Source: Tetrahymena elliotti 4EA (Eukaryota > Ciliophora > Oligohymenophorea > Hymenostomatida > Tetrahymenidae). Taken from it: a DNA stretch of 64,000 bases. The position numbers and the translations under genes are program-made. Within the stretch, counting starts at the first letter, position 1. The number at the start of each line of letters is the position of its first letter. The notes below the pieces were generated by a model, which saw only the letters and a list, made by a program, of their open reading frames with translations, did no database searches and was not told the DNA's origin. Of the stretch, positions 1-12,201 are shown piece by piece. Location of the stretch: contig JH720313.1 in the NCBI GenBank assembly GCA_000231825.2, positions 189,522 to 253,521 on the forward strand, given 5' to 3'.

Positions 1-476
1 AAAAAGATAATAAATAAAAGATAGATTATCATATTTAAGCTAATTAGGCTCAAAACCTAGACTTAGAAATATAAAAAAACTAATATCTAGATTAAAAAAT
101 GTAAGAAAATTAGCCACATTAAAACCAGAAGAGTATAATAAATAATAAATAAATTGGTAGTAGGTCTTCAATCTAAAAATCTAATTTACCAATATAAACT
201 TTAGATTCTTAATCTAACTCTAATCAATCTATTACACTTGATGTATCTCATGAAGATTCCTTATGTCTAAAGTAGGAATAGATTACTTAAGCTAATATTG
301 AATAGCAAAAAAGCAAAAATAATTTTCAAAAATAACCACATCACAATACTCCTCCAAAAGTAATTGCTGCTCCCTAACAATATGAAAAGATTGATTTGAA
401 AAATCAGGAACACTAAAGAGTAATTAACCTTTAAACAAGAATTTAAAGAATATTATTTGTATAAGAATACTTTTGA
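1..476 (+). CDS. 3' end of an unrecognised Q/N-rich protein (partial)
   Basis: The frame that begins at base 3 stays open to a TGA at 474-476 when TAA and TAG are read as Gln. The other frames are less protein-like. The visible part, about 157 residues, is rich in Gln, Asn, Ser and Lys, with a few acidic patches (for example LDVSHEDSLC) and a hydrophobic end (ILFVQEYF). No domain is recognisable; it looks like the disordered tail of a larger protein whose start lies outside the window. The end is well supported by the compositional drop into very AT-rich DNA right after the TGA. Confidence 0.7.
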
Positions 477-788
477 ACTAATCTTAAAAATAAAATAAAA
501 ACCTTAATTTATTAATTTAATGATTAATTAAAAAGTCATTTTTTATCCACAAAAAATACAAAATTTTTTTTAAAAAAGTATTTGTTAAAATGATATAATT
601 ATAATTAAATTTCAATATTGTTTACTGATTTTCTATTTTTTATTTTCATACTAAAATAAAACATAATAAATCTTAAAGAATTTAAACTAAAATTATTAGG
701 AGAAATTAAAATTTAAATTTTTTAAAATTAGATTATTATCAACATCCTCTAGAAAAACAGACCTAAAAATAATATAGAAACAGATATT
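477..788. other. intergenic, AT-rich
   Basis: Separates two same-strand genes. It consists almost entirely of A and T runs, with no coding-like stretch on either strand. It should hold the 3' end of the upstream mRNA and the promoter of the cyclic-nucleotide-binding gene, but no promoter motif can be named. Confidence 0.5.
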
Positions 789-3700
789 ATGTTTGATCTC
801 ATTCAGAATTTACCATTTTTTAAAAACAATAAAGAAGTCCTAACCTAATCAGCAACAACAAAAGAACTCATTTAATCCTTGAAACTACAATTCTTTGAAA
901 AAAATGAAATTCTCTTCTCTAAAGGTATCTGATTTTTTAATTCATTCAATTTATTTTGAATTTAATTTCATATTTTATTATTCAACAGGTGACATAGGAA
1001 ATACATTTTACATTATTTTATCAGGTAAATAATAGATAATCTTTGTAATTTTTTAAATAATTTGTTTATATTAAAAGGATCTGCTTATTGTCTTTTAGAG
1101 TTATAAAAACTTGAATAAAACCCAAAAATGTATGAATTTTTAACAAATCTATCATAATTTCTATATATTTTTATATGAAAAATTAGAAAAGAAGAAGGCT
1201 CTAAAAAGAAGATATTGTTTAATTTTGATTTTACAACAAATCCCACTTTTGACTAAGAATAAGCAGCCCTTAAATAATTATTACCAAATATGAACATGGT
1301 TAAAATTTTTTTACCAGGAGAATCTTTTGGTGAAATAGCTTTGATCACTTCTTAACCAAGGTAATTCAAAAATTTCAGTATCTTGTATCAATAAAATATT
1401 CTTTTTTAAAAAAGAACTGCTACACTCATACTTAGACAGGATTCCTACCTAATGACTCTCAACAAAGAAGCTTATAATAAGATCTTGGGTTAATATGATT
1501 AAATTATTTTAAGAGATAGAAGAAAATTTCTAATGAACTTTTAGTGCTTTAAATACCATAATTATAGCAAACTTTTATCTTTATTACACTTCATGAAAAT
1601 ATAAGTTTTCAATAAAAAAGTAATTTTTTAATAAAACCTATAAAATTTTTAAAGAATTTTCTTATAAAAGCATGTCTTATATAAAGAAGGAGATAAACCA
1701 GATCATATCTATTTCGTAAAATAAGGAGAAGTAGAAATATCAAAATAGTATGATTTAGACTAGAATATAGAAGAAAAAGATACAAGTCTTGAACTTCAGT
1801 AATGGAGAGCTTAAAGAAAAGCATAAATTTATAAATTAAACAAAGTAAAGTAAATAAAAGATAAAATCGAATCGCTTTTTTGTATTTAAGTTGTGATATT
1901 AGGGTAAAATAGCTGTTTTGGAGAAGAAGATATTTTTTTAAACCATCCAAAAAGATAATCGACAGCAACAATAATTTCATCTTAGGCAGAGATATTTTCT
2001 ATAGAAAAGCAAGTAATTAAATTTCAATTTTACTGTTAAAAAAATAACTGGAAAAAATTAAATTTTTAAATCAAAATTACTGACTCACAAATATGAATTC
2101 ATCAAATATCAAATTTGAGTTTAAATAACTTAGAAAAAATTTTTATTTTCTTTTTTTTTCATTATTATTAAATTGCAATATTTTGTCATACATTTAAACT
2201 AAAATGTAATTATTTTATAATGAGAATTAAATTATTATTTTTCATTTTTCGTTGTTGTGTTATTTATCCTGAATTTCAAGCAAATATTTTAAAAGAAAAG
2301 TAAGAAAATAAATTTTTACCAAAAGTACAAACAAACAGGATTTGCAGCTAGAATTTTTCTAGCTTAAAATATTAACTATCATTCCAATTAATCAGAAATA
2401 GTTTTATTTAAATACTAAATATCTTTGAGATTTTTGGATAAAACTTGTAAAAAATATTTTTATAAAAAATATTCATTTCACAAAATTTACAAAAACCAAT
2501 TCTTATGAGATTAAAATTTAGGTATTTTTACAGCAAAAAAAATATTTAAAATGAAAAACTTAATCATCTTCAAAAGTATTTTTACATAATTAAAAAGTTT
2601 ATTTTAAAAATGAATTAAATAATTATTAATGGTAATATTAAATAGAAATTGTTTAATGAGCTTCATATTTTCTAAACTCTTGAAATGTTTGAAAAAGAAT
2701 TTCAGCTCAAATTTTAGTAATAATAAATAAATTTTGAAAAGAATATAAGTTCTGCTATGGATCAAAGGAAAGTTCAGATTCTGAAAAATATGATGAAAGC
2801 TGGGGTATAGTAATAAACTTAAGCATATTCTTTTTAAGAATAGTAAAATATTAACTCACCAAAATAAAATTAAGGGTTTTCTTTACCTAAGATACCATAA
2901 AATAAGAGTTCTAATTTTATGCAATAAGATTATGGTTCAGAAATATCAAATTAGAAAAAAAATACTGAAGAAGATAATTTAGATTTTAACTCATGTATGA
3001 ACTCTAACTACTATTAGGATAGTAAAAATCCTTTCGTAAATTAGCAATATTTCTCTACTCCAAAGAATAGATTGAATTCCCTTTCAAACGACTATGCTAC
3101 TTATCATTAAAATTAAAGTGATGTAAAAAATTAATAGTAATTGTTAAAAGGTTTAACACAAAAAATTTTCAAAGTGAAAACTGAAACTTCTAATAGCAAC
3201 TAAGAGTATGAATCTTCTAGTTTTATGAAAATCTAAAGTAGCTAAATGATGAGTAATATAGATTAAAATAAGAATTTTGCAAACAGGACAAGCTTTGATA
3301 CTTTCAAATTTTCAACCCAAAAAAATTAAATACCTTATTAACATTTACAAAAAAATATGAAACCTTCGATTTTTGATATTTAATAAGATTATCTTTCACA
3401 AAATAGTAAAGAAAAAATTATTTTTAGCAATAAAAATACTTTTAACAGCCCAAAATATCTAAACAGCTAACAGCTTTACAACACAGAATTATCTATATAA
3501 TAAAAAACAGATCAGATAAAATATTTTAAATCTAGTAAAATGAGTAATACTATTACTTCTCTTAAAGAAACAATAAGGAAGTATGATGATTAAAAAAGAG
3601 AATCGTCTATGGAATTTATAAATAGAATTAATAAAGGAATTCATGAAAAATAACTTTAATTAATAGATTTAAATACAAGAAGTTTAGATTTAAAAGAAAT

Positions 3701-5426
3701 AAGTGGTGAGCTGCTCAAGATTTTCATTCAGAAACACTCTTAACAATAAATTAATGAGAGTCTTTAAACTATCTCTCAATAAAGATTACTTTCTATGAGC
3801 ACCACTTTAAGAGATTCTTCAAACAATAGGCTCTATATGAAATACTCTGGGATTTTGAATTAGAAAAAAAATAATGGCTCTAAAGTCTCTTCCTATTAAA
3901 AAATACCTACAAGCAACTCATCAAAATCCTAAATCTAAAATTATGAATAAACAAATGAAGAAATATCTAATTAAGATAAAAATCTAGAATCAAGTAAACA
4001 GAAAGGAATTCAAGCTCCATAATCAGCTAAAATGAATAGAAAAAAACTCCAAGTTTAAATTCCAGAGTCAGGTTTTTCAGATTATAATGATACCTAGTTA
4101 ATAAATTATACAAAAAGTAGCTTCAATAGATAAGAAAGTTTTAAAAATTAAACTTGTTAAAACACACCAAAATCGAACAAGAGTTAACTTACGAAGACTC
4201 ATAAAAAGAATGAATTTTAGCTAGAAGCGCCTATGACTACTACCGATTAATTTAAATATTTTAAATAGTAAATCGATTTCTTAGAGAATTCTGATAAATA
4301 TATTGAATAGATCAAAAAATCAAATAATAGTCAGATAAAGCTGAGTGATATATTATAAACAAAAGAACAAAGTAATTCACCTTACTAGAAATAAATGAGC
4401 TCTAAACTTACTTAGAAGGCATTTAATGACTCTATGAGCCTTTTATCATAAGAAATGTTCAAAGGTTAAGCAATTAAAAAAATTTAAATGCAAAGACACC
4501 ACTCAGTTATAATAACTAGTTAGAATTCATCAGATAATATTTCTCCTACAAGCTCAAAATTTAATAAACTAACATCTAATTAAAATGAAGGTGCATTTTC
4601 AAATTTTTTAAAAAATATTTCGAATTTTTCTAGATTGAATTCTTTAATTTCAGATGACGATGATGTGGTAAGCAGAAAATCTGATAAAATTTAAGAAAGA
4701 TCAAACTCTGTTGTTAGCATGTCTCCTTTAAGATTAACATAAAGAAAATCTATTTATAGATTTAATGATTTGAGTGATCTAAAACAAGATTAAGATTCTC
4801 CATAGCAAAACTAAAAATTTAATACTTCAAATGAAAATACTGAAAACCCACTAAAAATTTAAAGAAATTAAAGTTCATTAGATGATTAAAAAAAAGTATT
4901 AAAACATTCAATTAGCTCGTTTAAACTAGAATCTACAATGTAAAATGGAGATTTTTAAAAAATAAAGCAAAATCCATATAAATATAATTAGAAATAACAA
5001 GAAATTGATAATGATTTGTTGATAAAAAATATTAAATTAGCTTCCAATCCTCAACTTACAAAGCTAGTATCTTAAATTGAAAAAATAAAAATTCAGAAAG
5101 AAAAGGAAAAGGACTAAGATTATTATAATATTGCTTAAAGCTTATAAAATAAAGTATAAGATAATCAGGAAGCTAACCATATAAAATAACTGAGTGTTTG
5201 TAAAGATAAATTCAAAGAAAACTTTAGTTCTTTAAAAGGAGATAGATAGCATTATAAAAAGATAAAAGAGATTAATCATTAGCAAGTTGCCCTTTTTAAA
5301 CCAGCTAAATTAAACAATAGAGGACACTAATAATCAAGTCCTCAAATTGTTTTAAAAACTCCTCTAGTTCTCTAGGCTCATTAAAAGAAGTTAAGTTGTT
5401 CAAAATAAAATCAATAAAACTCTTGA
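789..5426 (+). CDS. protein with two cyclic nucleotide-binding domains and a long disordered tail
   Basis: Six exons (789-924, 989-1024, 1078-1129, 1187-1360, 1415-2034, 2281-5426) add up to 1,387 codons plus TGA in one consistent phase. The first cNMP-binding domain (about residues 30-150) shows KGDIGNTFYIILSG and the phosphate-binding cassette FGEIALITSQPRTAT, with the Glu and Arg that contact the nucleotide. The second (about 200-340) shows YKEGDKPDHIYFVKQGEVEI and FGEEDIF...RQSTAT. About 1,000 residues of Q/N/S/K-rich sequence follow in one 3.1-kb exon. This resembles the many ciliate cNMP-binding proteins related to PKA regulatory subunits. I see no kinase or channel domain, so it may be a free-standing sensor or anchor. 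The fifth intron (2035-2280) starts GTTAAA and is the least certain junction, although the phase is right. An upstream start is possible because no TGA lies just before the ATG. Confidence 0.85.
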
Positions 5427-6275
5427 AAATAGACAAATTTAATTAAGTTTTAGTAACATTCAATAGATGATAATTACATTTGATATTACAATGTTTTGTT
5501 TATTGATTAAATCATATTACATTAATATTCAATAAATAATAATAATAATTTAATATTAAGTAGATTGAATAAATAAACAAATTATTTTTAAAAAAACTCT
5601 ATCATTGATTATTTATTTTATTTTGTTATGGAATTTTTTTATTCATAAAAAATGATCTATTGTTCATTCACTACTTATTTTTTTATCCATTTTCTTTTTT
5701 TTTTGGAAATATTTTATTTATACTTTGTTTTTAAATTAATATTTTCTTTCTTTCTTTTCACTTTTCTAAGGATTTTTAATTATTGTATTTTTTTCATATA
5801 ACAAAATATCTGATTCCTAACACTGATAGATTTTCTTTTAGAAGTAAAAATTTGATATTTTAAAAATATTAAAGCATTTCTATAAAACTATTTTTAATTA
5901 ATTATTTTATTTTTGAATTACACAAAAAATATCCTTACTTTTTTTTAGAATTCTAATTCTAATTCTTATTATTTTATTTTTTTTAATTTGTCATCTCACA
6001 CTTCTTAGCATCATATTTTTTGGGGAATTAAAAAATTCCTTAAATTTCATTCTTAGTCTAATTTAAAAAAGATAAAGTTAACAATATAGATAGAGGTCTA
6101 TTTTTCTAAATTATTTTTATTTTTTTAAGAAATTAAATAAGGAAAAATAAAATTCAGAAGTTTTTTTATTTTTAATTAAAAAAATACATGATTAAAAAAA
6201 AATAATTTAATTGCATAAACAAATCAGCCTTAGATAAAAAATGTTTGGATAGTTTTGTCTAGAAAAAGCGTTCTG
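5427..6275. other. intergenic, AT-rich
   Basis: Long A and T runs with no convincing codon structure on either strand. It holds the 3' flank of the cyclic-nucleotide-binding gene. Nothing else is recognised. Confidence 0.4.
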
Positions 6276-6806
6276 TCAGAAAAAAATACTATTTCTTTTT
6301 AATGGTAACAAATCAGGTAGGGAAAGAAATGAATGATTTTAGATTCTCTATTTTGATAGATGATTTTATTTTTTAATTAAAAATAAAAAATTTCGAAAAT
6401 GTTTTGACCATTTTTTTAAGCTTGCTACAATTAATATTCTTAAAATTCTTTTGGAAATAAGACAAACCAATTAAACCTCATCAAAACTTTCTAAAATAAT
6501 GAAAATGGTAGAATAATAGTTACTTTCTAAATTGGTTCGTTCTATCTATCGGTACAATATTTGATTGGAAAAAGAAAGGGATTACAGTGGTTGAATTTAA
6601 TAAATAAAGATTAGAAATTCTTTTAATTCGTTTAAAATATATCTATTTGTTAAAATACTTTTTCTTCCTCTAGCTTTTAGAATTAAAATGAGAGTATGTG
6701 TTATAGAAAAGACATCAAGGAAGTGATAGTTAATATTGGTTAATTTAAATAAGAAGTAATCAATAATAGATTCTAATTTTTCTTTACAGAATGATAAAGA
6801 TATCAT
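6276..6806 (-). CDS. possible small hypothetical protein (weak)
   Basis: A minus-strand frame of 176 codons runs from an ATG to a TGA in a stretch with visibly more G and C than its surroundings. The translation is Leu/Ile/Phe-rich and matches nothing known. With TGA as the only stop, open frames of this length arise by chance in such AT-rich DNA, and a plus-strand frame in the same place is also fairly open. The raised GC content is the main reason to list it. It could be a real gene, a relic, or a non-coding transcript. Confidence 0.2.
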
Positions 6807-7141
6807 ATCATATTTAAATTTGAAATATCAGAACAGATCAGTCAATTAATTTTGAGAAAATTGTTTTTTAAGAGAAATTATTAATTTGTAGTAAATTATG
6901 AGAAATAATCTAATAAATAATTAGACAATAATAGAAGAAAAGATTTCGGAAAAGCTGTAAAAAAGCAAAATGCTTTTGATAATTATCATCAAAATATTTT
7001 GACTTTGAGTTTGATTAATATTTACAAAGAGAAGGAAGATATATATTATCATCTAATTAATAAATAATTAAAAAATATTCTAAATAATAAAATATATAAG
7101 AATTTAGCCAACCAAAAAATCGATTTGTAGTAAACTTTTTC

Positions 7142-8302
7142 ATGGTTTCTAACAATTTCTAGTAAGGTCTACAGAATTTCAATCAAAAAAATTATTAGGA
7201 AGCCCTAAAATTCTTTGACTTAGCTGCATAAGAAAATAGTAAAAACTCTGGCATTTACTACTACAAAGGTATATGCCTAAAAAATCTAAAAAGCTACTCA
7301 GAAGCTATAAAAAATTTTGATAGGTGTACAGAAATTTATGAAAAATATGTAAATGCTTATGTAGAAAAAGGATATATCTTAATCAAATAGGGGAAAAAAA
7401 CAGAAGCTTAGTAATGTTTCACTAAAGTTCTTACTTTGGACCCAACTCCTAACAGGTAATAATAGCTTGGATTAGGATTTTTGCTACTTGGAGAAATGGG
7501 GAAAGCTAATGAAGCATTTTAGTAAGTTATTCCTATGCATCCTTAGCCTATTGAAGCATTAACATATCAAGGCATAGTATTTATAGTTTAAAATAAATTA
7601 GATCTAGCTGAAAAAAATTTCTAAAAAGCATTTGAAATCAATACATAGAAATCAATCATCGCACAATGCTTACAAGGTTATGTTTAAATTTTGAAGTCTA
7701 GTCATAAAAATGCATTGGCCTAATTAAAAACAGTTATTGAGTAAGATAAGAGCTAATTTCTTGGATACTTATTTAGAGCTGAAAGTTGCTTTATAGAAAA
7801 TTAATTTAAGTCAGGAGTTGAAGAACTTGAATTCGCAGTAGAGTATTTGTAGGAAGATAAATATCCTTTTTTGTCAAATGAAAAAGTTTAGGAAGTTTAA
7901 AAGTTTATTGTTTAATTACAAAATATAAACAAAATGATTGATTAGCTTTAATAACCATTAAAAAATAGTAATTTTGATTAAAAGCATAACAATTTGGGTC
8001 AAAATTTTATTAAGCAAATTCAATAATATTTGAGACAATAAGCTATCAATAAAATTGATCAATTACTGGTGTTTACTATTGAAACTTTAGAAGGAAAATA
8101 TAAACAATTAGACTCATCAAGTGAAGAAATTACAAATTTACTCAATTAGGTTCTACAGCAATTTAAAGACAATTAAAATGAAGAAGCAATAGTAACAAGT
8201 CTAAAAAAATATCTTAATGATAACAAATCATTCAGTTTAATACCAAATAGACTTTAAAATTAACGTAATTCAAATAGAATATGTAATTGTTCCATTTTTT
8301 GA
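7142..8302 (+). CDS. tetratricopeptide-repeat protein
   Basis: A single exon of 386 codons ends at TGA. Residues about 5-260 form tandem 34-residue TPR units. Consensus positions are visible in YYKGICLKNLKSYSEAIKNF, in YVEKGYILIKQGKKTEAQQC with the following LTLDP, and in LGFLLLGEMGKANEAFQQV with IPMHPQPIEA. The remaining third is Gln/Asn-rich and probably disordered. TPR arrays bind partner proteins, so this is likely a scaffold or co-chaperone-type adaptor, but no class-defining feature (such as the carboxylate-clamp residues) can be assigned with confidence. The ATG chosen is the first Met before the first repeat. Another plus-strand frame is open across the 5' end, but it lacks TPR logic and is ignored. 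Confidence 0.88.
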
Positions 8303-8976
8303 TTTATTAATTTCATTCATAATAAATGAAGTTCATAAAAATATATTTTATCATTTTCTATTTTAAATTTAATTAAAATATCTTTGAAATTACTTTGATT
8401 TCTTTTTAATTAAATATAGTTAGTTTATCAAAATCTCCATACATTTAGCATTTTTTTATTATTAAGTTCTTTCTCCTTAAGAAAATAAGATTACTTATTT
8501 GTCAGTAGCTAGCTAATTTTAAAGAGAAACATTTTTACAAAACCAAATAAAATTAATTTTGCATTAAATTAAAATGACTATTTTTTGAAAATTTTAAAAC
8601 TTGCTTGATAAATACAGAAAAATTGCAGGTTTATTTTGTGGGGGGGGGGGACTAATATATGAGGATTTACAATATCTACAATATGCATAATCAATCTAGT
8701 TATCACTCATCATCTCTTTAAATTATTTTCAAAAAACAATAGAAATAAAATCAAACAATGTTTGGTCATTTAAAATCTCTGAATAAATTTATAATAAACA
8801 TTATATTTATCTCAAAATTATAAAAATATTAGCAGTGTACATGAAGTAATATACATACATTCACTTTAGATTTTAAAAAATTCCTTTTGAAATAATTTAT
8901 ACTTTTAACTAAGATTAATGAATAGTGTTGTATAAAATATGTAAAATAATTATTATTTAACTAAATTGGAATTATA
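8303..8976. other. 3'-to-3' intergenic region
   Basis: Lies between two convergent genes. It is AT-rich without coding signal, apart from an isolated run of eleven G listed separately. Poly(A) sites for both neighbours should be here. Confidence 0.5.
8640..8650 (+). repeat. G11 homopolymer
   Basis: Eleven consecutive G on the plus strand, preceded by TTATTTTGT and followed by ACTAATATATG. In DNA this poor in G this is a strong outlier. It is not a Tetrahymena telomere repeat (GGGGTT) and does not lie in a coding frame. Confidence 0.9.
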
Positions 8977-10287
8977 TCATAAATCAGTTTTGTTTTCAAT
9001 AGTATTATCTTGCTACTATTAGGTATTATCTCCTTATTATTACTATTCTTGTTGTTCTTATTACTGTTGTAGTTGTTGTTATTGCTACTATTGCTATTGT
9101 TGTTGATTTTAATTATTTTGACTTTGAGAATTTTGCTTATCTTACTTAGCTTTCTTCTTTTTATTTTCCCTTTCTTTTGCACATAAAGAATCCCATTCAT
9201 CCATAGCATTTCTGTATTTATCTCTGATATCCCACCAAATAGCAAACTCTTTCTTTCTCTCAGTTTTTTCTAACCTTAACCATAATTTGTCAGCAATAGA
9301 TTCTTTTTTATTGCTAGTTGTTGTTGTAGTTGCAGTACTAATAGTACTTGCACTCTAATTTTGCTTATCTTATTCATTTTGATCCTTTTGCTATTCAGTT
9401 TAGGTATTTTCAGAATTTTATGAATTTTCTTAAGGAGTTTCTGATTACTATTATAATTCTTCTTCCTTCTAAAATGAATCTTGCTAGGTTTCCTTTTCAC
9501 CTTCAGTCAATTCATCTTCTTTTTTCTAATCATCTGGCTACTACTCTTCTCCTTTTTCTGATTATTAACCTTATCCTGTTTCTGAAGAGGGCTATGATTT
9601 TTAATTTAAATTGTCTTCAGTAAGATTTGTGTTAATAGCCTATTCTTCTTATTGTACTGCTTAATTCTTATGGATTTTTGTCAAATTAAAGAATAATGTT
9701 CCTACTGAGTCTTCATTCCAAGAGGAAAGTTCAGGATTGATTTCATCATATAAAGTTAAATTAAGATAAAATCTAAGAGGCTAGTGAGATTGAATACCAT
9801 AGGCGCTCATTAGCAAAGTAGAATTTGTAATTTCGATTTTCTCAACTTTACAATGAACACAAGCAGGAGAATCAGCTCTCATACTCAGTTTAATATGTAA
9901 GAAAATATTATCTTCGCTTTGAGCCCACTTTAATACAGGCTCAATTTGTTAAACTGCTTGATTAGCACTCATAGTTTTTTAAATAAATTTATCTAAGTCC
10001 CTTTTTTAAACTTAAGTAAGCTTGAGAGTGCTCTCATGGAGATCGATATTATTTGTGAGGAAATAATCTTCAAATAAAAGGATTGCTGCTTTATAATACC
10101 CTCTTTCTATAAGAATGTGCAAGCATGTTGCATCAAAACTCTCCTTATTTTAAATAGAATCTTTAATCGAGTTTATAAAAGTAATTTCACTTGTGCCTAA
10201 AGTCATTTGATCAAAACAGCGCCTACTTTCTTAGCATTAGGCAAGGAGAATAATTGCCAAAAATGATAATAAAAATCTACCTCTCAT
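8977..10287 (-). CDS. secreted/ER-lumenal CS-domain (p23-like) protein with poly-Gln tail
   Basis: A single exon of 436 codons. It begins MRGRFLLSFLAIILLAQC, a clear signal peptide. Residues about 115-215 look like a CS (p23/Sgt1/NudC) beta-sandwich: LKWAQSEDNIFLHIKLSM, then strands around VEKIEITNSTLLMSAYG, then PLRFYLNLTLYDEINPELS and a closing Trp and LFFNLTKIHKN. A long acidic, Gln-rich segment follows. Near the C-terminus is a charged helix (KLWLRLEKTERKKEFAIWWD), and then a poly-Gln tract written with a mixture of TAA, TAG, CAA and CAG. CS domains usually serve as Hsp90 co-chaperone or client-binding modules. An ER-lumenal form would be expected to work with the lumenal Hsp90, but that is inference. 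No KDEL-type signal is present at the end (NTIENKTDL). Confidence 0.8.
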
Positions 10288-11220
10288 TTGCTTTATTTAT
10301 TATGTAAGAGTAATTTGGTAATGTTTTACTTAAAGCTCCGTCTCTATAGATTTGAAATCTTGAGTATCCCTAAAATGGCTTTTAAAATAAATGTGGAAAT
10401 TCGCTTTGGTTCAAACTTTCTGCCTAGACTTTCCTTTTTTATTTATCTTTGCAAATTGATGCAATTAATTGTAATATCTAATTAAATTTATTTAATTTTA
10501 AATAAAAATCAATCATGTTTTATCACGTGTCGAATATTCATCTAATTTTCTTTATTATAAACTCGTTTTTAGTTTAAAATAACCAAAAAGACCATTAAAA
10601 ATTGACTTTATTTCTAACAAAGCAAACAGCTAGATTCAATTTAAAGCAACATCTAAATTTTATTTTGAATTGATGAGTACTTGCTTGCCTTCAATCCATC
10701 TTTTAGTGTTAATTTTCTATTATTTTCTGAAGTTAACATAAGTAATTTTTTTGAGCAAAGATTGATATTAATAAATTTCATTTTTTTAAATTATTTATCA
10801 TAAATGAATCATTTATTTAATAATAAATATAATCAAACTCTCTGACTAAATTAGATTTTATATTTTAAACAGTTTAATTACTTGATTTTTTATATATAAT
10901 ATTCTCTTTTTAATTTTTATTTATATTAAGGTATATTAAAAAAAGTTTGTGTATTTCTTTCTACTCATAAAATATTGTTTAAATAATTAAGCTTTGAATA
11001 TTTTATTTTAGACTAAGATGATTATAATATTCGTTAAAGATCTATTATTTATTTTGTGCTTTTACTGATCCTGTAAATAACTGTGCTTATATATACCTAC
11101 ATCAATAATTATTTTGATGAAAATAACTCAATATCTTTAATAAAGTTTTTATTAATTTTTAGGGTTATTTTTCATATTAAAATACAACAGCTTTCATTAT
11201 TAAAAAGTAAAGAATCTAAA
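10288..11220. promoter_or_regulatory. shared divergent promoter region
   Basis: Lies between the starts of the minus-strand CS-domain gene and the plus-strand EF-hand gene, so both promoters must be here. The first 200 bases keep a higher GC content, perhaps 5' leader of the CS gene; the rest is very AT-rich. No specific element can be named. Confidence 0.45.
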
Positions 11221-11847
11221 ATGAAATAAAAATAGTAAATAAAATATAAATCTAAGGTTAGTGATGATGACCTAAACAATTTGTATAAATACTTTCAAGA
11301 TGGAGATTAAAGCATTGATATTTCAAGATTAAGAGAAAAGATTTAAGAATTTGGTAACAACTATCTTGAAATTAGATGAATTCATAATAATCTTAATTTA
11401 ACTCTCTAAATTTCATTAAAATTTAGGATTAGATCAAGAATGCTAAATATTTATGGAAAAAACTAAAAATCCAGAAGAAACACCATATTTGAAGATTGAT
11501 TAATTAAAAAATTGGTTAGACATAGACTACAATAATGTAAATAAATTCTAATCTGGAAAATTTATTACAATTATATTTGTGAATTGATGTATAGGAGAAA
11601 GATTTCAAGAATATATTTTCTGTTATGACTGCGATAAATGAAAAAGATTCGATAGATGAGTAGACACTTCAAAAATTAAACAACAAATATAGTAAATAAT
11701 TAAATTGGATTCTCATAAAAAATGTTAATGTAAATAGAATTAGACCTTACAAAGGAAGATATGGAATTGATGATAAAATACGCAAACAAAGATTCAAAAA
11801 ATAAGACAGTTTCAGCAGGCGAGTTAAGACAGTTTATAATATAGTGA
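11221..11847 (+). CDS. 149-residue EF-hand-like (calmodulin/centrin-type) protein
   Basis: Four exons (11221-11353, 11427-11536, 11595-11691, 11738-11847) separated by GT...AG introns of 73, 58 and 46 nt total exactly 450 nt. The protein is 149 residues, the length of calmodulin. The layout of alternating helices and short acidic loops fits two EF-hand pairs: YKYFQDGDQSIDISRLREKI, YLKIDQLKNWLDIDYNNEKD, and LTKEDMELMIKYANKDSKNK followed by TVSAGELRQFI. The calcium loops are degenerate. None has the full D-x-D-x-D-G-x-I-x-x-x-E pattern, and the last has an extra residue, so it may bind calcium weakly or not at all and act structurally, as some myosin- or centrin-like light chains do. Confidence 0.75.
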
Positions 11848-12201
11848 GTATAATTTAGAGTACTTCTTTCTTAATTGATATAATAAAAGTGGTAATTAAT
11901 ATATATTTAAAATACAATATCTATTTTTTAAAGTAATTTTGTATGCTTTTTGTAAAACAATTTTATTTTATAACTAAATAAAGTATTTTATTGAAATCAA
12001 TTAATTAATTATTGCATTAATTTATTATTTCATTAAAAGTTTATATTTATTTGTTAATTTATTTATTTTTTAATAATATAAGTTATTTATGATATTTATT
12101 ATTCAATATATTTAATTATGCTTATTGTTCGTTTAATAGAGTTTTTATAATTCATTTTATTATATATTTTTATTATTCATTTTATTTGTGATTTTTATCT
12201 T
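11848..12201. other. 3'-to-3' intergenic region
   Basis: A convergent gap between the EF-hand and HRD1-like genes. It is almost pure A/T with stacked TTTATT-type runs, and no coding signal was seen. Confidence 0.5.
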
